Source of the DNA: Xanthomonas sp. Leaf148
GTDB taxonomy: Bacteria > Pseudomonadota > Gammaproteobacteria > Xanthomonadales > Xanthomonadaceae
Length of the DNA: 64,000 bases
Direction: 5' to 3'
NCBI RefSeq assembly: GCF_001423585.1
Contig: NZ_LMOP01000008.1
Location: 732,982 to 796,981 of the forward strand
In this document: in pieces, positions 1 through 11,587 of the stretch
Layout of the letters: every line of letters begins with the position of its first letter
How positions within the stretch are numbered: the first letter of the stretch is position 1
Translations under genes and position numbers: made by a program
Notes under the pieces: model-generated
Databases searched by the model: none
The model's input: only the letters and a program-made list of their open reading frames with translations
What the model was told of the DNA's origin: nothing

Positions 1-480
1 AATCCAACTTGGGTGCTCATTCACTACCAAATAGGACTAATAGCGCAAGATCAACTTGAGCTGCTATTGGCGCAACTAAGAGTGGGACGGACGAGCATCG
101 TGCTGCTGTTGGAGAATGATGAAGACATTGTTGCATGGTCGGATTCATTGCTTACTCAAGTCAGGCACTGCGCCCGCGTTCTTGTACCGGATGTAGATGG
201 TCTCAATGCATTGCGCAGGCGTGGGGTCGTCGACATATCCGCAATTCTTCCGCGTCGCTCGCTTGCAGAAGCTCAAGAGCAGGCTGGGGTATCGCCGTCT
301 ATTCGTCTCCGGAATATGCTGCGTGCAATTCACTTATCTTCAAAAATAACGCGCGGGGCTTCTATACAGTGCGGTCTTTCGCAGCAAGATGTTTTAAATA
401 ATGTCGATCCTTTTAAGTCTTTTCCTCCGCAGCGATCTTTTGCGGTGGCCACATGTAGTGCCGGTGAGGCGTCTCAATGA
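1..480 (+). CDS. 3' part of an unidentified O-antigen-locus gene, cut by the window start
   Basis: The frame is open from base 1 and stops at 478-480, so only the C-terminal ~159 residues are present; the GTG at 13 is probably internal. The first ~80 residues (VLIHYQIGLIAQDQLE, then LLLENDED, then CARVLVPDVDGLN) resemble the segment of large GT4-type O-antigen glycosyltransferases in which a strand-loop-helix is followed by a 'decision that a partner lies at this site' motif and normally a PHG motif. Here the PHG motif is absent and the rest is a low-similarity tail. The stop overlaps the wzm start by ATGA, implying translational coupling in one operon. The glycosyltransferase link is a pattern-based inference; the protein could be an unrelated hypothetical. 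Confidence 0.55.
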   Translation, partial: NPTWVLIHYQIGLIAQDQLELLLAQLRVGRTSIVLLLENDEDIVAWSDSLLTQVRHCARVLVPDVDGLNALRRRGVVDISAILPRRSLAEAQEQAGVSPSIRLRNMLRAIHLSSKITRGASIQCGLSQQDVLNNVDPFKSFPPQRSFAVATCSAGEASQ

Positions 481-1271
481 ATGATATGTTGCGAGCCCTT
501 TGGGGCTATAGACATTTTGTGTTGTCTTCCATACGGAACGACCTGAAGATAAGGTTCGTGCGTAGCAAGCTTGGTGGTTTGTGGATGATCATCCATCCGT
601 TGCTCCAGGTGTTGATCTTCGCAACGATCCTGTCCACAGTGTTGTCGGCGAAGTTGCCTGGTATAGATAATAAGTACGCCTACGCGCTTTACCTTATGTC
701 GGGCACGCTGTGCTGGAGTTTGTTCGCTGAGACACTTAGTAGGTGCGTCACGCTATTCGTAGACAGCGGTAACCTCATGAAAAAAATGTCGTTCCCCCGA
801 ATCTGCTTGCCATTTATCGCGGGCGGGACCATGTTGGTCAATAACATATTATTACTTTTCGCCATCTTCTTAGTCTTCGCTGCGCTAGGTCACCTGCCTG
901 GTCTTAATGCGTTATGGTTGCCGGTATTGATGCTAATTACCTTATCATTCGCAATGTCAATTGGCCTTCTTCTTGGTGTGTTGAACGTCTTCATGCGCGA
1001 TATTGGACAGGTGGTGCCGGTTGTGCTGCAGGCATTGTTCTGGTTAACTCCAATTGTTTACAACATTCGTATACTGCCGGAGCATGTTCAGGGTATTTTT
1101 GCACTGAATCCTCTTTACCCACTTGTGACTAGCTACCAAAACGTTCTGCTTTACGATAAGCCTCCCGTATGGGGAGGGATAACATGGCTTTTGGTAATAA
1201 CGCTCGTCGTTGGTCCAATAGCGCTGCTCTTGTTTCGTCGTGCAAGTTCAGAAATGGTGGACGTGTTATGA
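477..1271 (+). CDS. wzm: O-antigen ABC transporter permease Wzm
   Basis: Encodes a 264-residue inner-membrane permease of the ABC-2 type, the usual size for Wzm proteins that export undecaprenyl-diphosphate-linked O polysaccharide to the periplasm. It starts with a cytoplasmic amphipathic stretch and the family-typical RSKLGGLWMIIHP sequence at about residues 30-42, followed by about six hydrophobic spans, with the SFPRICLPF loop near residue 105. The ATG at 477 overlaps the previous stop, and the stop (1269-1271) overlaps the wzt ATG at 1268. Pairing with a Wzt carrying a C-terminal extension places the locus in the ABC-transporter-dependent O-antigen class rather than the Wzx/Wzy class. Confidence 0.93.
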   Translation: MNDMLRALWGYRHFVLSSIRNDLKIRFVRSKLGGLWMIIHPLLQVLIFATILSTVLSAKLPGIDNKYAYALYLMSGTLCWSLFAETLSRCVTLFVDSGNLMKKMSFPRICLPFIAGGTMLVNNILLLFAIFLVFAALGHLPGLNALWLPVLMLITLSFAMSIGLLLGVLNVFMRDIGQVVPVVLQALFWLTPIVYNIRILPEHVQGIFALNPLYPLVTSYQNVLLYDKPPVWGGITWLLVITLVVGPIALLLFRRASSEMVDVL

Positions 1272-2533
1272 ACGGTGAGTTGATTCTTTCCGGTGTCGGC
1301 AAGGCATATCGCAATTGGGGTAGTGAATGGAAGCGTATTGCATCGTGGCTCGGATTTCCGACGCAGCCGATTGAAGAGCATTGGGTATTAAACGATATAA
1401 ATCTGCATGTCCGTGCTGGTGAGACAATAGGTCTGATCGGTCAGAATGGTGCGGGCAAGAGTACGTTGCTTAAAATCGTGACGGGCACCGTGCGGCCCAC
1501 GGTTGGTAGTGCAGATCACAATGGACGCATCGCAGCGATTCTAGAGCTAGGTATGGGTTTTAATCCTGAATTGACTGGGCGCCAAAACGTCATTCATGCT
1601 TCAGGATTGATGGGTTATGAGGTTTCGCAAGTGCTTGAGGCAATGCCTGATATCGAAGCATTCGCTGAAATCGGGGAATATTTTGATCAGCCAGTACGCA
1701 CTTATTCCAGCGGAATGCAGATGCGCGTCGCTTTCAGTGTCGCAACGGCATTTAAGCCAGACATACTAATCGTGGATGAAGCGCTGTCGGTCGGTGACTC
1801 ATACTTTCAACACAAGAGCTTTGACCGTATTCGTACTTTTCGTGAGCAGGGAACGTCCATCCTTTTCGTCTCGCACGGTATGTCTGAAGTCAAGACGCTC
1901 TGTGATCGCGTTATCTTGCTTGACGCAGGGCGTGTGCTGAAAGATGGGGCGCCTGATGAAGTCGTTGATTTTTACAACGCGCTTGTAGCGAAAAAGGAAA
2001 ACGAGACGCTCCATATCGAACAACGCCGGGAAGACGACGGTTGGTTGCAGACACGTAGTGGAACGCGTGAGGTGACGTGCGAATCGCTTGCACTGTGTGA
2101 TGCTGACGGTAGCCCGATCCGTGTGGCGAAGGTCGGTCAAAAGGTGAAGCTCAAACTTGTGGCTGGAGTTCATGTCGATGTGGAGCGATTGGTGCTCGGA
2201 TACATGCTGCGCGATAAATTCGGGCATGTTGTTTGGGGGACTAACACTTGGCATACAGGGCAGGTTGAACGGGAACTTGTTGCCGGTGATTCCGTTGTTT
2301 TTTCGTTGGAATTTACATGCACCCTCGGCCAGGGATCCTACTCTGTGTCCCCTGCTTTGGTAAGCGGAGACAATCATCTCGAGAATAACTATGAGTGGAT
2401 CGATAACTTACTGGTTTTCGATGTGGTGAATGTCGATCGTGATGTTTTCATCGGTACTAGTTGGTTGGATGCCAGATTCTCGATCGATCGTGAAGGAGCT
2501 CAGGACTTGGATAGCCGCGGAGGTGTCGCGTGA
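1268..2533 (+). CDS. wzt: O-antigen ABC transporter ATP-binding protein Wzt, with C-terminal carbohydrate-binding-type extension
   Basis: A 421-residue ATPase partner of Wzm. The frame is open further upstream, but the ATG at 1268 gives a 4-base ATGA overlap with wzm and a normal N-terminus, so I chose it. Walker A GQNGAGKST lies at residues 58-66, the signature YSSGMQMR at 146-153, Walker B ILIVDE at 166-171 and the H-loop histidine at 203. Residues ~255-421 form an extra beta-rich domain (GYMLRDKFGHVVWGTNT) of the Wzt_C type. In E. coli O8/O9a this domain recognises the modified non-reducing end of the finished glycan before export; a similar role here is inferred, supported by the adjacent methyltransferase. 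Confidence 0.93.
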   Translation: MNGELILSGVGKAYRNWGSEWKRIASWLGFPTQPIEEHWVLNDINLHVRAGETIGLIGQNGAGKSTLLKIVTGTVRPTVGSADHNGRIAAILELGMGFNPELTGRQNVIHASGLMGYEVSQVLEAMPDIEAFAEIGEYFDQPVRTYSSGMQMRVAFSVATAFKPDILIVDEALSVGDSYFQHKSFDRIRTFREQGTSILFVSHGMSEVKTLCDRVILLDAGRVLKDGAPDEVVDFYNALVAKKENETLHIEQRREDDGWLQTRSGTREVTCESLALCDADGSPIRVAKVGQKVKLKLVAGVHVDVERLVLGYMLRDKFGHVVWGTNTWHTGQVERELVAGDSVVFSLEFTCTLGQGSYSVSPALVSGDNHLENNYEWIDNLLVFDVVNVDRDVFIGTSWLDARFSIDREGAQDLDSRGGVA

Positions 2534-3927
2534 CCGAGGGGATCATTTCGTACGCGCAGAACTTCGAAGATGTGATGTTGTGGCGTGCGCTTGGAGGCGT
2601 TGTTGCCGGTAACTACGTGGATGTGGGCGCACAAAGTGCTTTCGAAGATTCTGTAAGTCGTGCTTTTCATGAGCATGGCTGGAAAGGAGTCCACGTCGAA
2701 CCGATGTCGTTTTATGCGGATCAGCTTCGCAACGAGCGTCCTGGCGATGTAGTTCTGCAAGTCATGGTCGGATCGGATGAGGGGATCGGCGAGTTCTTCG
2801 CTATGTCGGGGACGGGGCTGAGCACCTCTCGTGAAGATTTGGCCAAAGACTATCAGCGCGACGGCCGTGAAGTCAGGCGTGAAGTTGTTCCTATAGTGTC
2901 TCTTGATAAGGTGCTTGAGATCGTCGATGGCGACATCCATTGGTTGAAGATAGATGTTGAGGGAGCCGAACGGCAGGTACTTGAGGGCTGGCAGGGAAAT
3001 CGCCGTCCATGGATACTTGTGATCGAAAGCACCAAGCCTATGAGTCAAGAGCAAAACCATGATGAATGGGAAGCCTTGGTCACGAGTAAGGGATACCGCT
3101 TCGTTTACTTTGATGGATTGAACCGCTTCTATGTCAATGATATGCATCCATGGATCGAAGATGCGTTCCGTGTTGGTCCCAACGTATTCGATCGTTTCTC
3201 CTTGGCGGGTACCGCAACGTCTACCTTCGCCGCGAAGCTGAAGGAGGATGTTGTTAGTGCGCGCCATAATCTGTGGTTGATCGAAGGCGAAAATGCCCGC
3301 CTGCAGGCTGAGCAAGCGTCATCACGTGACTCCATCGTCCAGCTTGAGCATGTCCTCCTTCAACAACGTATTGATTCAGCTGAGCGTGAACGTACGCTAC
3401 TTATCCGACAGACAGAGATAATGGCTGGTGCTGATGCACTTCAAGAACGATTAGAGCGAGAACGTAATGCTGCGGTTGACGATGTAGCAAGGCTATATGC
3501 CGACCTAAGGGCTATCCATTCTAGTACCTCTTGGCTTGTAACTGGTCCTCTGCGATCATTGTCGCGTCTGGTACGTTGGGTTATTAAAATGCCGACGTTA
3601 GCTCTGCGTCGACTGTCTGGCAAAGTTAAGGCCGATGCTGGGCGCTTCGTGCATGGCGTGACGCGGCGCGCGGCCCGTTCTCCGATAATGCGGAGATTAG
3701 TGCGGCGTGTGCTTGCGACAAGTCCCGGTCTCGGAATGCGCGTTCGTCAACTCCACAGAGCGTCGGTGGGCCCTGAAGTAGTGGATTATCGGCAGAAAAC
3801 ATTAGCTGAAAGTGAGGTCAGTGCAGTGTCGCAGAAGCTATCCGAGCCTCTGCCTAAGGGCATTTCCGCATATGCGCGTCAGAGCTTGTTGCGTTTGCGC
3901 TATGCCGCGACGAGAGGCAAGTATTAG
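2530..3927 (+). CDS. FkbM-family methyltransferase with C-terminal coiled coil (candidate O-antigen chain terminator)
   Basis: 465 residues from a GTG at 2530 that overlaps the wzt stop (GTGA). Residues ~1-205 are an FkbM-type SAM-dependent methyltransferase: ISYAQNFEDVMLWRAL near 6-21, the SAM motif YVDVGA at 29-34, GWKGVHVEP near 50-58 and LKIDVEGAE at 139-147. The usual NDP after VDVGA is replaced by QSA. Residues ~240-330 are charged and heptad-rich, consistent with a coiled coil, followed by SSTSWLVTGPLR and a very basic tail (~340-420) that could bind membrane. A methyltransferase plus coiled coil beside wzt parallels WbdD of E. coli O8/O9a, which caps the chain and measures its length; that role is inferred. 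Confidence 0.85.
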   Translation: MTEGIISYAQNFEDVMLWRALGGVVAGNYVDVGAQSAFEDSVSRAFHEHGWKGVHVEPMSFYADQLRNERPGDVVLQVMVGSDEGIGEFFAMSGTGLSTSREDLAKDYQRDGREVRREVVPIVSLDKVLEIVDGDIHWLKIDVEGAERQVLEGWQGNRRPWILVIESTKPMSQEQNHDEWEALVTSKGYRFVYFDGLNRFYVNDMHPWIEDAFRVGPNVFDRFSLAGTATSTFAAKLKEDVVSARHNLWLIEGENARLQAEQASSRDSIVQLEHVLLQQRIDSAERERTLLIRQTEIMAGADALQERLERERNAAVDDVARLYADLRAIHSSTSWLVTGPLRSLSRLVRWVIKMPTLALRRLSGKVKADAGRFVHGVTRRAARSPIMRRLVRRVLATSPGLGMRVRQLHRASVGPEVVDYRQKTLAESEVSAVSQKLSEPLPKGISAYARQSLLRLRYAATRGKY

Positions 3928-6824
3928 TGCGTATCGTTATCGATCTTCAGGGTGCACAGACCGGTAGTCGCTTTCGCGGCATTGGGCGCTACTCGTTGTC
4001 CTTGGCGTTGGCGATGGTGCGTAACGCCGGCTCGCACGAGATCCATGTAGCACTCAATGCGCGCTTGGGCGACAGTATTGAGCTCATCCGAGCTGCATTT
4101 GGAGACTCGCTTCCCTCCTGGCGTTTCCACATATGGATGTCATCGTCGGAGGGGATGGCTGTAGACGAAGGGGTTGAAGGGCGTGTTCGCGAAGCTTTCT
4201 TCGCTTCGTTGAAGCCGGACATCGTGCACGTCTCCAGTTTGTTTGAAGGCTGGAGTGATTGTGCGATCACATGTATTAATTCTGGAGTGCAGCCACTGCG
4301 GACTGCGGTGACGTTGTTTGATCTTATTCCTATGATTTATAAGAAGCGCTACCTGGATAACCCGGAGATGGCGCAATGGTACTTTAGAAAAATTGCTCAT
4401 TTGCGGCGTGCAGATCTGCTTCTAGGTATTTCCGCTTCCGCAGCCCAGGAAGCTATCGATCATCTTGGATTCGAAACGGATAAAGTTGTCAATATTTCTT
4501 CGGCAATCGATGATGGTTTCAAATGCCTGCCGGCTGGTTCATGGGATAAGCAGGCACTGCTTGGTAAGTATTCGCTTTTCCTGCCTTATGTAATGTATAC
4601 GGGCGGGATTGATCATCGGAAGAATGTAGAAGGGCTAATACGGGCTTACGCGCTGCTTCCGAAGGACGTGCGCGCCACGCATCAGCTGGCCATCGTATGT
4701 TCGATAAATGATGATGCGCGTGCGATGTTGAAAAGGTTGGCGCGTGACTCTGGCCTACGTGACGATGAGCTTGTTCTTACTGGGTTCGTGCCTGACGAAG
4801 ATTTGGTTAAGCTGTACAACGCGGCACGCTTGTTCGTATTTCCTTCGTGGCATGAGGGCTTTGGTCTGCCCGCTCTCGAAGCAATGCAATGTGGCGCACC
4901 GGTTATCGGCGCGTCCACATCGAGCCTGCCTGAAGTGATTGGTCTAGAAGAGGCTCTTTTTGATCCGCGTGATGAAAATGCCATCATGGGAAAAATGCAT
5001 CAGGGCTTGACTGATGAGCCGTTTCGGCAGCGTCTCCTTGCGCATGCTCCGGGCCAAGCCACGAAGTTCTCGTGGGACGCGAGCGCAATCCGCGCCCTCA
5101 ACGCAATGGAGGAGGCTTGCACGCGACCGCTCCCACTTATGCGTCCGCGGCTTGCCTATGTTTCTCCCCTTCCCCCGGAACGAAGTGGTATTGCGGACTA
5201 TAGTGCGGACCTGATTCCTGAACTAGCACGACACTACGAGATTGATGTAATCGTAGCGCAGCCCAGTGTCGATAACCCGGCTGTGGCGGGCGCAGCTCGT
5301 ATACGCGATCTCGCCTGGTTCGAGCTTCATGGGCGTAGTTATGATCGGGTCGTCTATCATTTCGGTAACTCCGAATTCCACGTCCACATGGTTGAGATGC
5401 TCGAGCGAGTCCCGGGTGTCGTTGTGCTGCACGATTTCTTCTTGAGCGGAATGTTTGCTTATCGCGAGCTCATGCTCGGCGTGAAGGGATCCTGGTCTGA
5501 TGTGTTATATCGATCACACGGTTATGCACCTCTGCCTGCACTCGCCGCTAGGCAACATGAACCCGTTTTACTGAATTATCCCTGCAACTTTACGGTTCTC
5601 GCAGCGGCACTTGGTCTGATTGTCCACTCGGCCGTGTCGACCCGTATGGCCTGTCAGTATTACCCACATAGCAGCACGCTACGCTGGAAAGAGGTACCTC
5701 TCTTACGTGCACCTGCGCAACTTCCTTCATCCCGGGCTGCTGTGCGAGATAATTTTGATTTGCCGTCGGATGCATTTTTGGTGTGCAGTTTTGGCTTCAC
5801 TGCACCAACCAAGCTGAATATTGAGCTGGTTGACGCATGGCTAGCGTCTCCTTTGGCCAACAACGACCGTTGTTATCTTGTCTTCGTCGGCGGCGCAGAT
5901 CCAAACGAATACGGACTAGCACTGGATAAGAAGATTCGTTCAACTTCGGCAGGTGAACGCATCCGCATAACGGGGTTCGTTACGCAGGATGACTTCCGCG
6001 GTTATCTGCAAGCGGCAGATGTCGCTGTACAGCTGCGCACAATGTCCCGGGGAGAGACTTCGGCAGCCGTCCTGGATGCTCTCAGTTATGGACTAGCGAC
6101 GATCGTTAATGCGAATGGCTCAATGGACGACCTACCTGATGATGTGGTCATCAAACTGCCCAACGACTTTGACAATAGTGCTTTGCGGGATGCATTAGCG
6201 CTTCTCTATCAAGATGAGGTGCTACGAGCGCAGTTGTCCGCGGCCGCCAAGGCGCTGATGACTGAGCACCACCAGCCGCGGCGCTGTGCAGATGCCTATG
6301 CTCAAACGATTGAAGAGTTCTACGTACCAGTTCAGGGCTCCCAGCAGCAGTTGATGTCGTCTCTTGGGCGCTATTTGGCTGATGGCGGCAATGTGATCAA
6401 CGAAGAAGCTTTGGGTCAGGCATTGGCATGGAACTCATCATTGCCGCAACCTGCGAAACAGGTATTCGTCGATGTTGTAGCGTTGGCCGAACGCAGTGTC
6501 GCGATTGGTCGGGATGCCCTACGCGATTTGTTGCTCGCGCCCCCAGTAGGCTGGCGGATTGAGCCGGTCATAGTTTCAGACGATGGAATTTACAGTTATG
6601 CCCGTCAGTTCACTTTAGAGCTGCTCGGCTGCCCGACGAGTATGCTATGTGATGAGCCAGTTGATGCGCGTGTCGGCGATATTTTCATCCTCTCCGCTGG
6701 CGCGCCCTCGGCTGAGTCTGCTAAGCGTCATCTACGTTGGAGAGGTGTGGTTGAGGTCGCCTGGTCTGATTGGCTAGTTGCAGCAGGTGTTCTGAATGAA
6801 GCGCCGCACGGATCGAGTCCATGA
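3927..6824 (+). CDS. Large multi-domain GT4-type glycosyltransferase with a truncated third module
   Basis: 965 residues from a GTG at 3927 that overlaps the preceding TAG by one base. The first GT-B module (~1-400) has RFRGIGRYSLSL near the N-terminus, YTGGIDHRKN at ~224-233 and the EX7E pair E310/E318 in HEGFGLPALE. A second module (~405-800) starts with RLAYVSPLPPERSGIADY and has a GET..VLDALSYG donor-site motif. From ~845, FVDVVALAERSVAIG followed by GWRIEPVIVSDDGIYSYARQF looks like the beginning of a third glycosyltransferase module, but the protein stops about 120 residues later. WbdA-type enzymes of this kind polymerise mannan or rhamnan in the cytoplasm; with gmd/rmd downstream, D-rhamnose is the likely sugar (inference). 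Confidence 0.88.
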   Translation: MRIVIDLQGAQTGSRFRGIGRYSLSLALAMVRNAGSHEIHVALNARLGDSIELIRAAFGDSLPSWRFHIWMSSSEGMAVDEGVEGRVREAFFASLKPDIVHVSSLFEGWSDCAITCINSGVQPLRTAVTLFDLIPMIYKKRYLDNPEMAQWYFRKIAHLRRADLLLGISASAAQEAIDHLGFETDKVVNISSAIDDGFKCLPAGSWDKQALLGKYSLFLPYVMYTGGIDHRKNVEGLIRAYALLPKDVRATHQLAIVCSINDDARAMLKRLARDSGLRDDELVLTGFVPDEDLVKLYNAARLFVFPSWHEGFGLPALEAMQCGAPVIGASTSSLPEVIGLEEALFDPRDENAIMGKMHQGLTDEPFRQRLLAHAPGQATKFSWDASAIRALNAMEEACTRPLPLMRPRLAYVSPLPPERSGIADYSADLIPELARHYEIDVIVAQPSVDNPAVAGAARIRDLAWFELHGRSYDRVVYHFGNSEFHVHMVEMLERVPGVVVLHDFFLSGMFAYRELMLGVKGSWSDVLYRSHGYAPLPALAARQHEPVLLNYPCNFTVLAAALGLIVHSAVSTRMACQYYPHSSTLRWKEVPLLRAPAQLPSSRAAVRDNFDLPSDAFLVCSFGFTAPTKLNIELVDAWLASPLANNDRCYLVFVGGADPNEYGLALDKKIRSTSAGERIRITGFVTQDDFRGYLQAADVAVQLRTMSRGETSAAVLDALSYGLATIVNANGSMDDLPDDVVIKLPNDFDNSALRDALALLYQDEVLRAQLSAAAKALMTEHHQPRRCADAYAQTIEEFYVPVQGSQQQLMSSLGRYLADGGNVINEEALGQALAWNSSLPQPAKQVFVDVVALAERSVAIGRDALRDLLLAPPVGWRIEPVIVSDDGIYSYARQFTLELLGCPTSMLCDEPVDARVGDIFILSAGAPSAESAKRHLRWRGVVEVAWSDWLVAAGVLNEAPHGSSP

Positions 6825-6833
6825 CCATCGTGT

Positions 6834-6849
6834 GCCGCAAAGCTGCGGC
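6834..6849 (+). other. Small hairpin between the glycosyltransferase and gmd
   Basis: A 6-bp GCCGCA/TGCGGC stem with a 4-base loop sits in the 77-base gap before gmd. It has no T-run, so it is at best a weak pause or processing site. An A/G-rich stretch (GAAGAAGAAGAAAG) at about 6885-6898 just before the gmd ATG contains its ribosome binding site. Confidence 0.3.
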
Positions 6850-6886
6850 TGAGTATTTAGATTCTCTAACCCTCACTTATCATTGA

Positions 6887-8818
<1,932 letters not shown>

Positions 8819-8822
<4 letters not shown>

Positions 8823-10888
8823 TTGAGGGATCTTCAAAGTCGGTTACGGGGATGCGCTTTAGGGTCGAGCGATCAGTCGCGCTACTTCGCTCTGTGTTAT
8901 CCAGCAATTCAGTACGTACATCACTTGCCGGCATATTGCTTGCGGTGAACGTGATGCTGCTTTGTGTGTTTTTGTTTTCATACTACCGGGGTTACTTTCA
9001 CTCCGATTCATCGGTCCGTAATCTGCTCGCGCAGGAAATGCATGAAACAGGTAGTTTCTTTCCGCAAGACTGGAACTATGTCAATAAAGATCTGATGGTG
9101 GTTTTTCCTCACCTTCTCGTATGGGGTTTACTTTTCTTCTTTGACAACAGCTACACACTCTTTGCTGTGGCTGGTGTTGTTACAGGATTGCTCGTCCTCG
9201 GTAGCGGATGGTGGTTTACTAGTCTGCTAGGTGCCACTTTAGGGCAGCGACTTTTATCCCTGGCTGTGCTCGCCGGAGGTGTTTCCACTACGTTTGCCGA
9301 GGACATGTTCGGACAGGCAGCATACGGTGTTCTGCTAGCACTAACATGCCTGATGATTATGCTTAGTTGGAGGTCGATGGCCTCCGTGAGCAGGGGTCGT
9401 CCCGTTTGGTGGATATTGCTGTTTACCTTGACGACATTGGTGACATGGAGCAATCCACAGCGTGCCGCAGCCTCATATGTTCTTCCGCTTTACTGCGGGT
9501 TAGCGGCTTATCTGTGGGGTGATGGATGGAAGGATCGCCTGCTCGCGATGAGACCGGTGATTGTGATGACGATAGCCGGTTTCATCTTGGGATCAGTGAT
9601 CAGCTTTTGGTCATTGGGTCATGTAAATAATAATGCCGGAGCAGGCGCTGCGCGCTGGCTCGATTTCAATGGCATGACGCGAAACGCCCTGCAGGCGATC
9701 CATGGCTTGATGGGGTTGCTGGGAGCCCTGCCGGTAGTCAATGGCGATGTCATTTCCCGTTCGGGTATTTATGCTGCGCTCCGATTGATAGCGGGGTTGA
9801 TCGTTCTCGTGTTGATTGCATGCAAGGTTGTCCAGCTGTGTAGCAATCAGGCTCCCAGAGCGCGTTACATTGGCGGTGCTGTTGCAGGACTCGCGCTGTG
9901 TTTCTTGTTCCTGCAAGTCACGACTACAGTGCCCGACATGAACAATCCCCTGGTTTCAGCGCGTTATCTGACTCCGGCGTTGGTGCTGGGCCTAATGGTG
10001 TTGTTTTGCACACCACTCAAACAAGCTTCCTGGTTCGAAACTATGATGGTTGTTGGTCTGGGTGTACTTCTTGCGTCTAATAGCATAGTTCGCATCAACC
10101 CAAACTCGCTGATCCATCCGGGTTGGAAGAATCTGCAACGCGAGGAACTGGTCGATGAGCTGAAAAGCATGGGACTTCGCTATGGCTATGCCAGTTACTG
10201 GAATGCAGGAGCGCTTACTGTTTTAGGCAGAAACGAACTCAAAGTGCGCCAAATCCTTATTCCCAAGGGCTTGCCGCTGCCCATGCGTCACCTTTCCTCC
10301 AATCGCTGGTATGAGCCGGAAGCGTGGAAGGGTGAGACGTTCCTGCTTCTCACAGATGCAGAGGTTAGTGCTGTTGATTGGAGCACGCTGACCCGTTATG
10401 TGGGCCAACCTGTGCGGGAGGCCACGGTCCAGGGTATGCATGTCTTTGTTTTTAAGGATAATTTGTCTGGAAATTTGCCAGGGTGGGGTATTCGTTTGCA
10501 TGGTCCTCAGCGCATCTGGGCCGTACCTGATGGCATGAAGACTGTGGGTCGATGGATAGAGGCGGAGGGAGCTTTGCAGGCGCGTCTAGGTGAGTCTGGC
10601 TTTCTCCAGTTTGGACCTTACATGCAGTTGGGGCGTGGGCGCTATCGCGCTTCCTTTGACGTATCAGGTAAAACTGAGGGCGGCAAGCCGGCAGTCGCAA
10701 CAGTGGATGTCGTTGCCGGGGGAGGCACTCAGACCTTAGGTGCAATGGCCGTCGTGGCTAATGATCAAAGCAGTTATGTCATTGAATTTAGCTTAAGTCA
10801 GCCAGTGCAGAATCTGGAACTTCGGGTTATCTGCAATGGTGAAGGTATAGTTAATTACAAGGGTGTAACACTCTCGCCTATTCCCTAG
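8819..10888 (+). CDS. Polytopic membrane protein, GT-C-like (candidate periplasmic glycosyltransferase)
   Basis: About 689 residues from a GTG at 8819 that overlaps the rmd stop (GTGA); an ATG at 8798 is possible but would sit inside rmd. After an N-terminal membrane span comes a periplasmic loop with FHSDSSVRNLLAQEM, an acidic pair placed where GT-C enzymes carry their catalytic acidic residue. About ten hydrophobic spans follow up to ~residue 430. The C-terminal ~250 residues are soluble and probably periplasmic, ending in a beta-rich domain (GPYMQLGRGRYRASFDVSGKT onward) resembling a carbohydrate-binding sandwich. I do not recognise a named family. Topology and locus suggest transfer from a polyprenyl-phosphate sugar to the O antigen; this is inferred. 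Confidence 0.72.
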
Positions 10889-10893
10889 CGGTA

Positions 10894-10937
10894 GCTCGCC
10901 ATGTCAGCCGCGCCCTAGCGCGGGTGGCATGGTGGGC
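10894..10937. terminator. Imperfect hairpin between convergent genes, possible terminator
   Basis: Two 20-base arms pair at 16 positions plus wobble pairs around a 4-base loop. It lies in the 75-base gap between the stop of the plus-strand membrane protein and the stop of the minus-strand methyltransferase, the expected place for a shared terminator. There is no clear T-run. Confidence 0.5.
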
Positions 10938-10963
10938 GATGGACATACGCATAAAATAGATTG

Positions 10964-11587
10964 TTAGGCACTGCATTCCATGATGCAGTGTGTATAAGGG
11001 ACATAGATCATGTCGTGCCGGATGGTCATCTTGATACGATCAAATGCTTTTCCGGCCAGCGCAAGGTACTCATCCGGCGTACGGATATTCTGGCCACGGT
11101 CTCGCAGAATAAGGCTTCTTGCCATTGAAGATTGACCTTCGACCAAGGCGCCATCCATGGTGATGAGTCGTCCACCTGGTTTGAGCTTGCTACGTGCACC
11201 TTCTATCAACTTATGAGCGATCCCATCATCAAGGTGGTGAAGAATGCCTATCGCGAGCACAACATCTGCCAGCTTGCTGTTGTCCGTGGGTTGGTAGTCC
11301 GCAATGTCCATGCAGTGGAAAGTGGCCCGTTGGCCAAATCTGCGCTTCGCAGAGTCAATGTACAAAGGCGAAAGGTCGAAGCCGTGGTAGCTACTGTCTC
11401 CGGGAAGATGTGGAACGATTTCGCCGGTCCCACAGCCGATATCCAGGATCGTGAATTCCTGGCCAGGGCGAATGTGATCTCTCACCAGCTGTGTTCTCCC
11501 CCTGTGTGCCCCGAGTAAATTCTGCAACAGGTCATAGGCCCAGGGGGCCGACAAAACTGCATGGAGGCCGGTAGTCTTCTGAGCCAT
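10964..11587 (-). CDS. Class I SAM-dependent methyltransferase
   Basis: 207-residue protein with the SAM-binding motif ILDIGCGTGEIVPHL near residues 47-61, YHGFDLSPLYIDSAKRRF (motif II, ~70-87), ADVVLAIGILHHLDD (motif IV) and KLKPGGRLITMDG (motif V). This is a complete seven-strand methyltransferase core of the Methyltransf_11/25 type. The substrate is unknown; a location inside the O-antigen locus suggests a sugar, or a glycan precursor, but nothing in the sequence proves it. It stands alone, convergent to the rhamnan operon and separated from the wecE cassette by 500 bases. Confidence 0.83.
   Translation of the reverse strand: MAQKTTGLHAVLSAPWAYDLLQNLLGAHRGRTQLVRDHIRPGQEFTILDIGCGTGEIVPHLPGDSSYHGFDLSPLYIDSAKRRFGQRATFHCMDIADYQPTDNSKLADVVLAIGILHHLDDGIAHKLIEGARSKLKPGGRLITMDGALVEGQSSMARSLILRDRGQNIRTPDEYLALAGKAFDRIKMTIRHDMIYVPYTHCIMECSA

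Noticed and set aside
10886..10896. CGGTAGC resembling part of an ops/JUMPstart element for RfaH
   Set aside because: It lies after the last gene of the rhamnan operon, not in its leader, and the match is imperfect.
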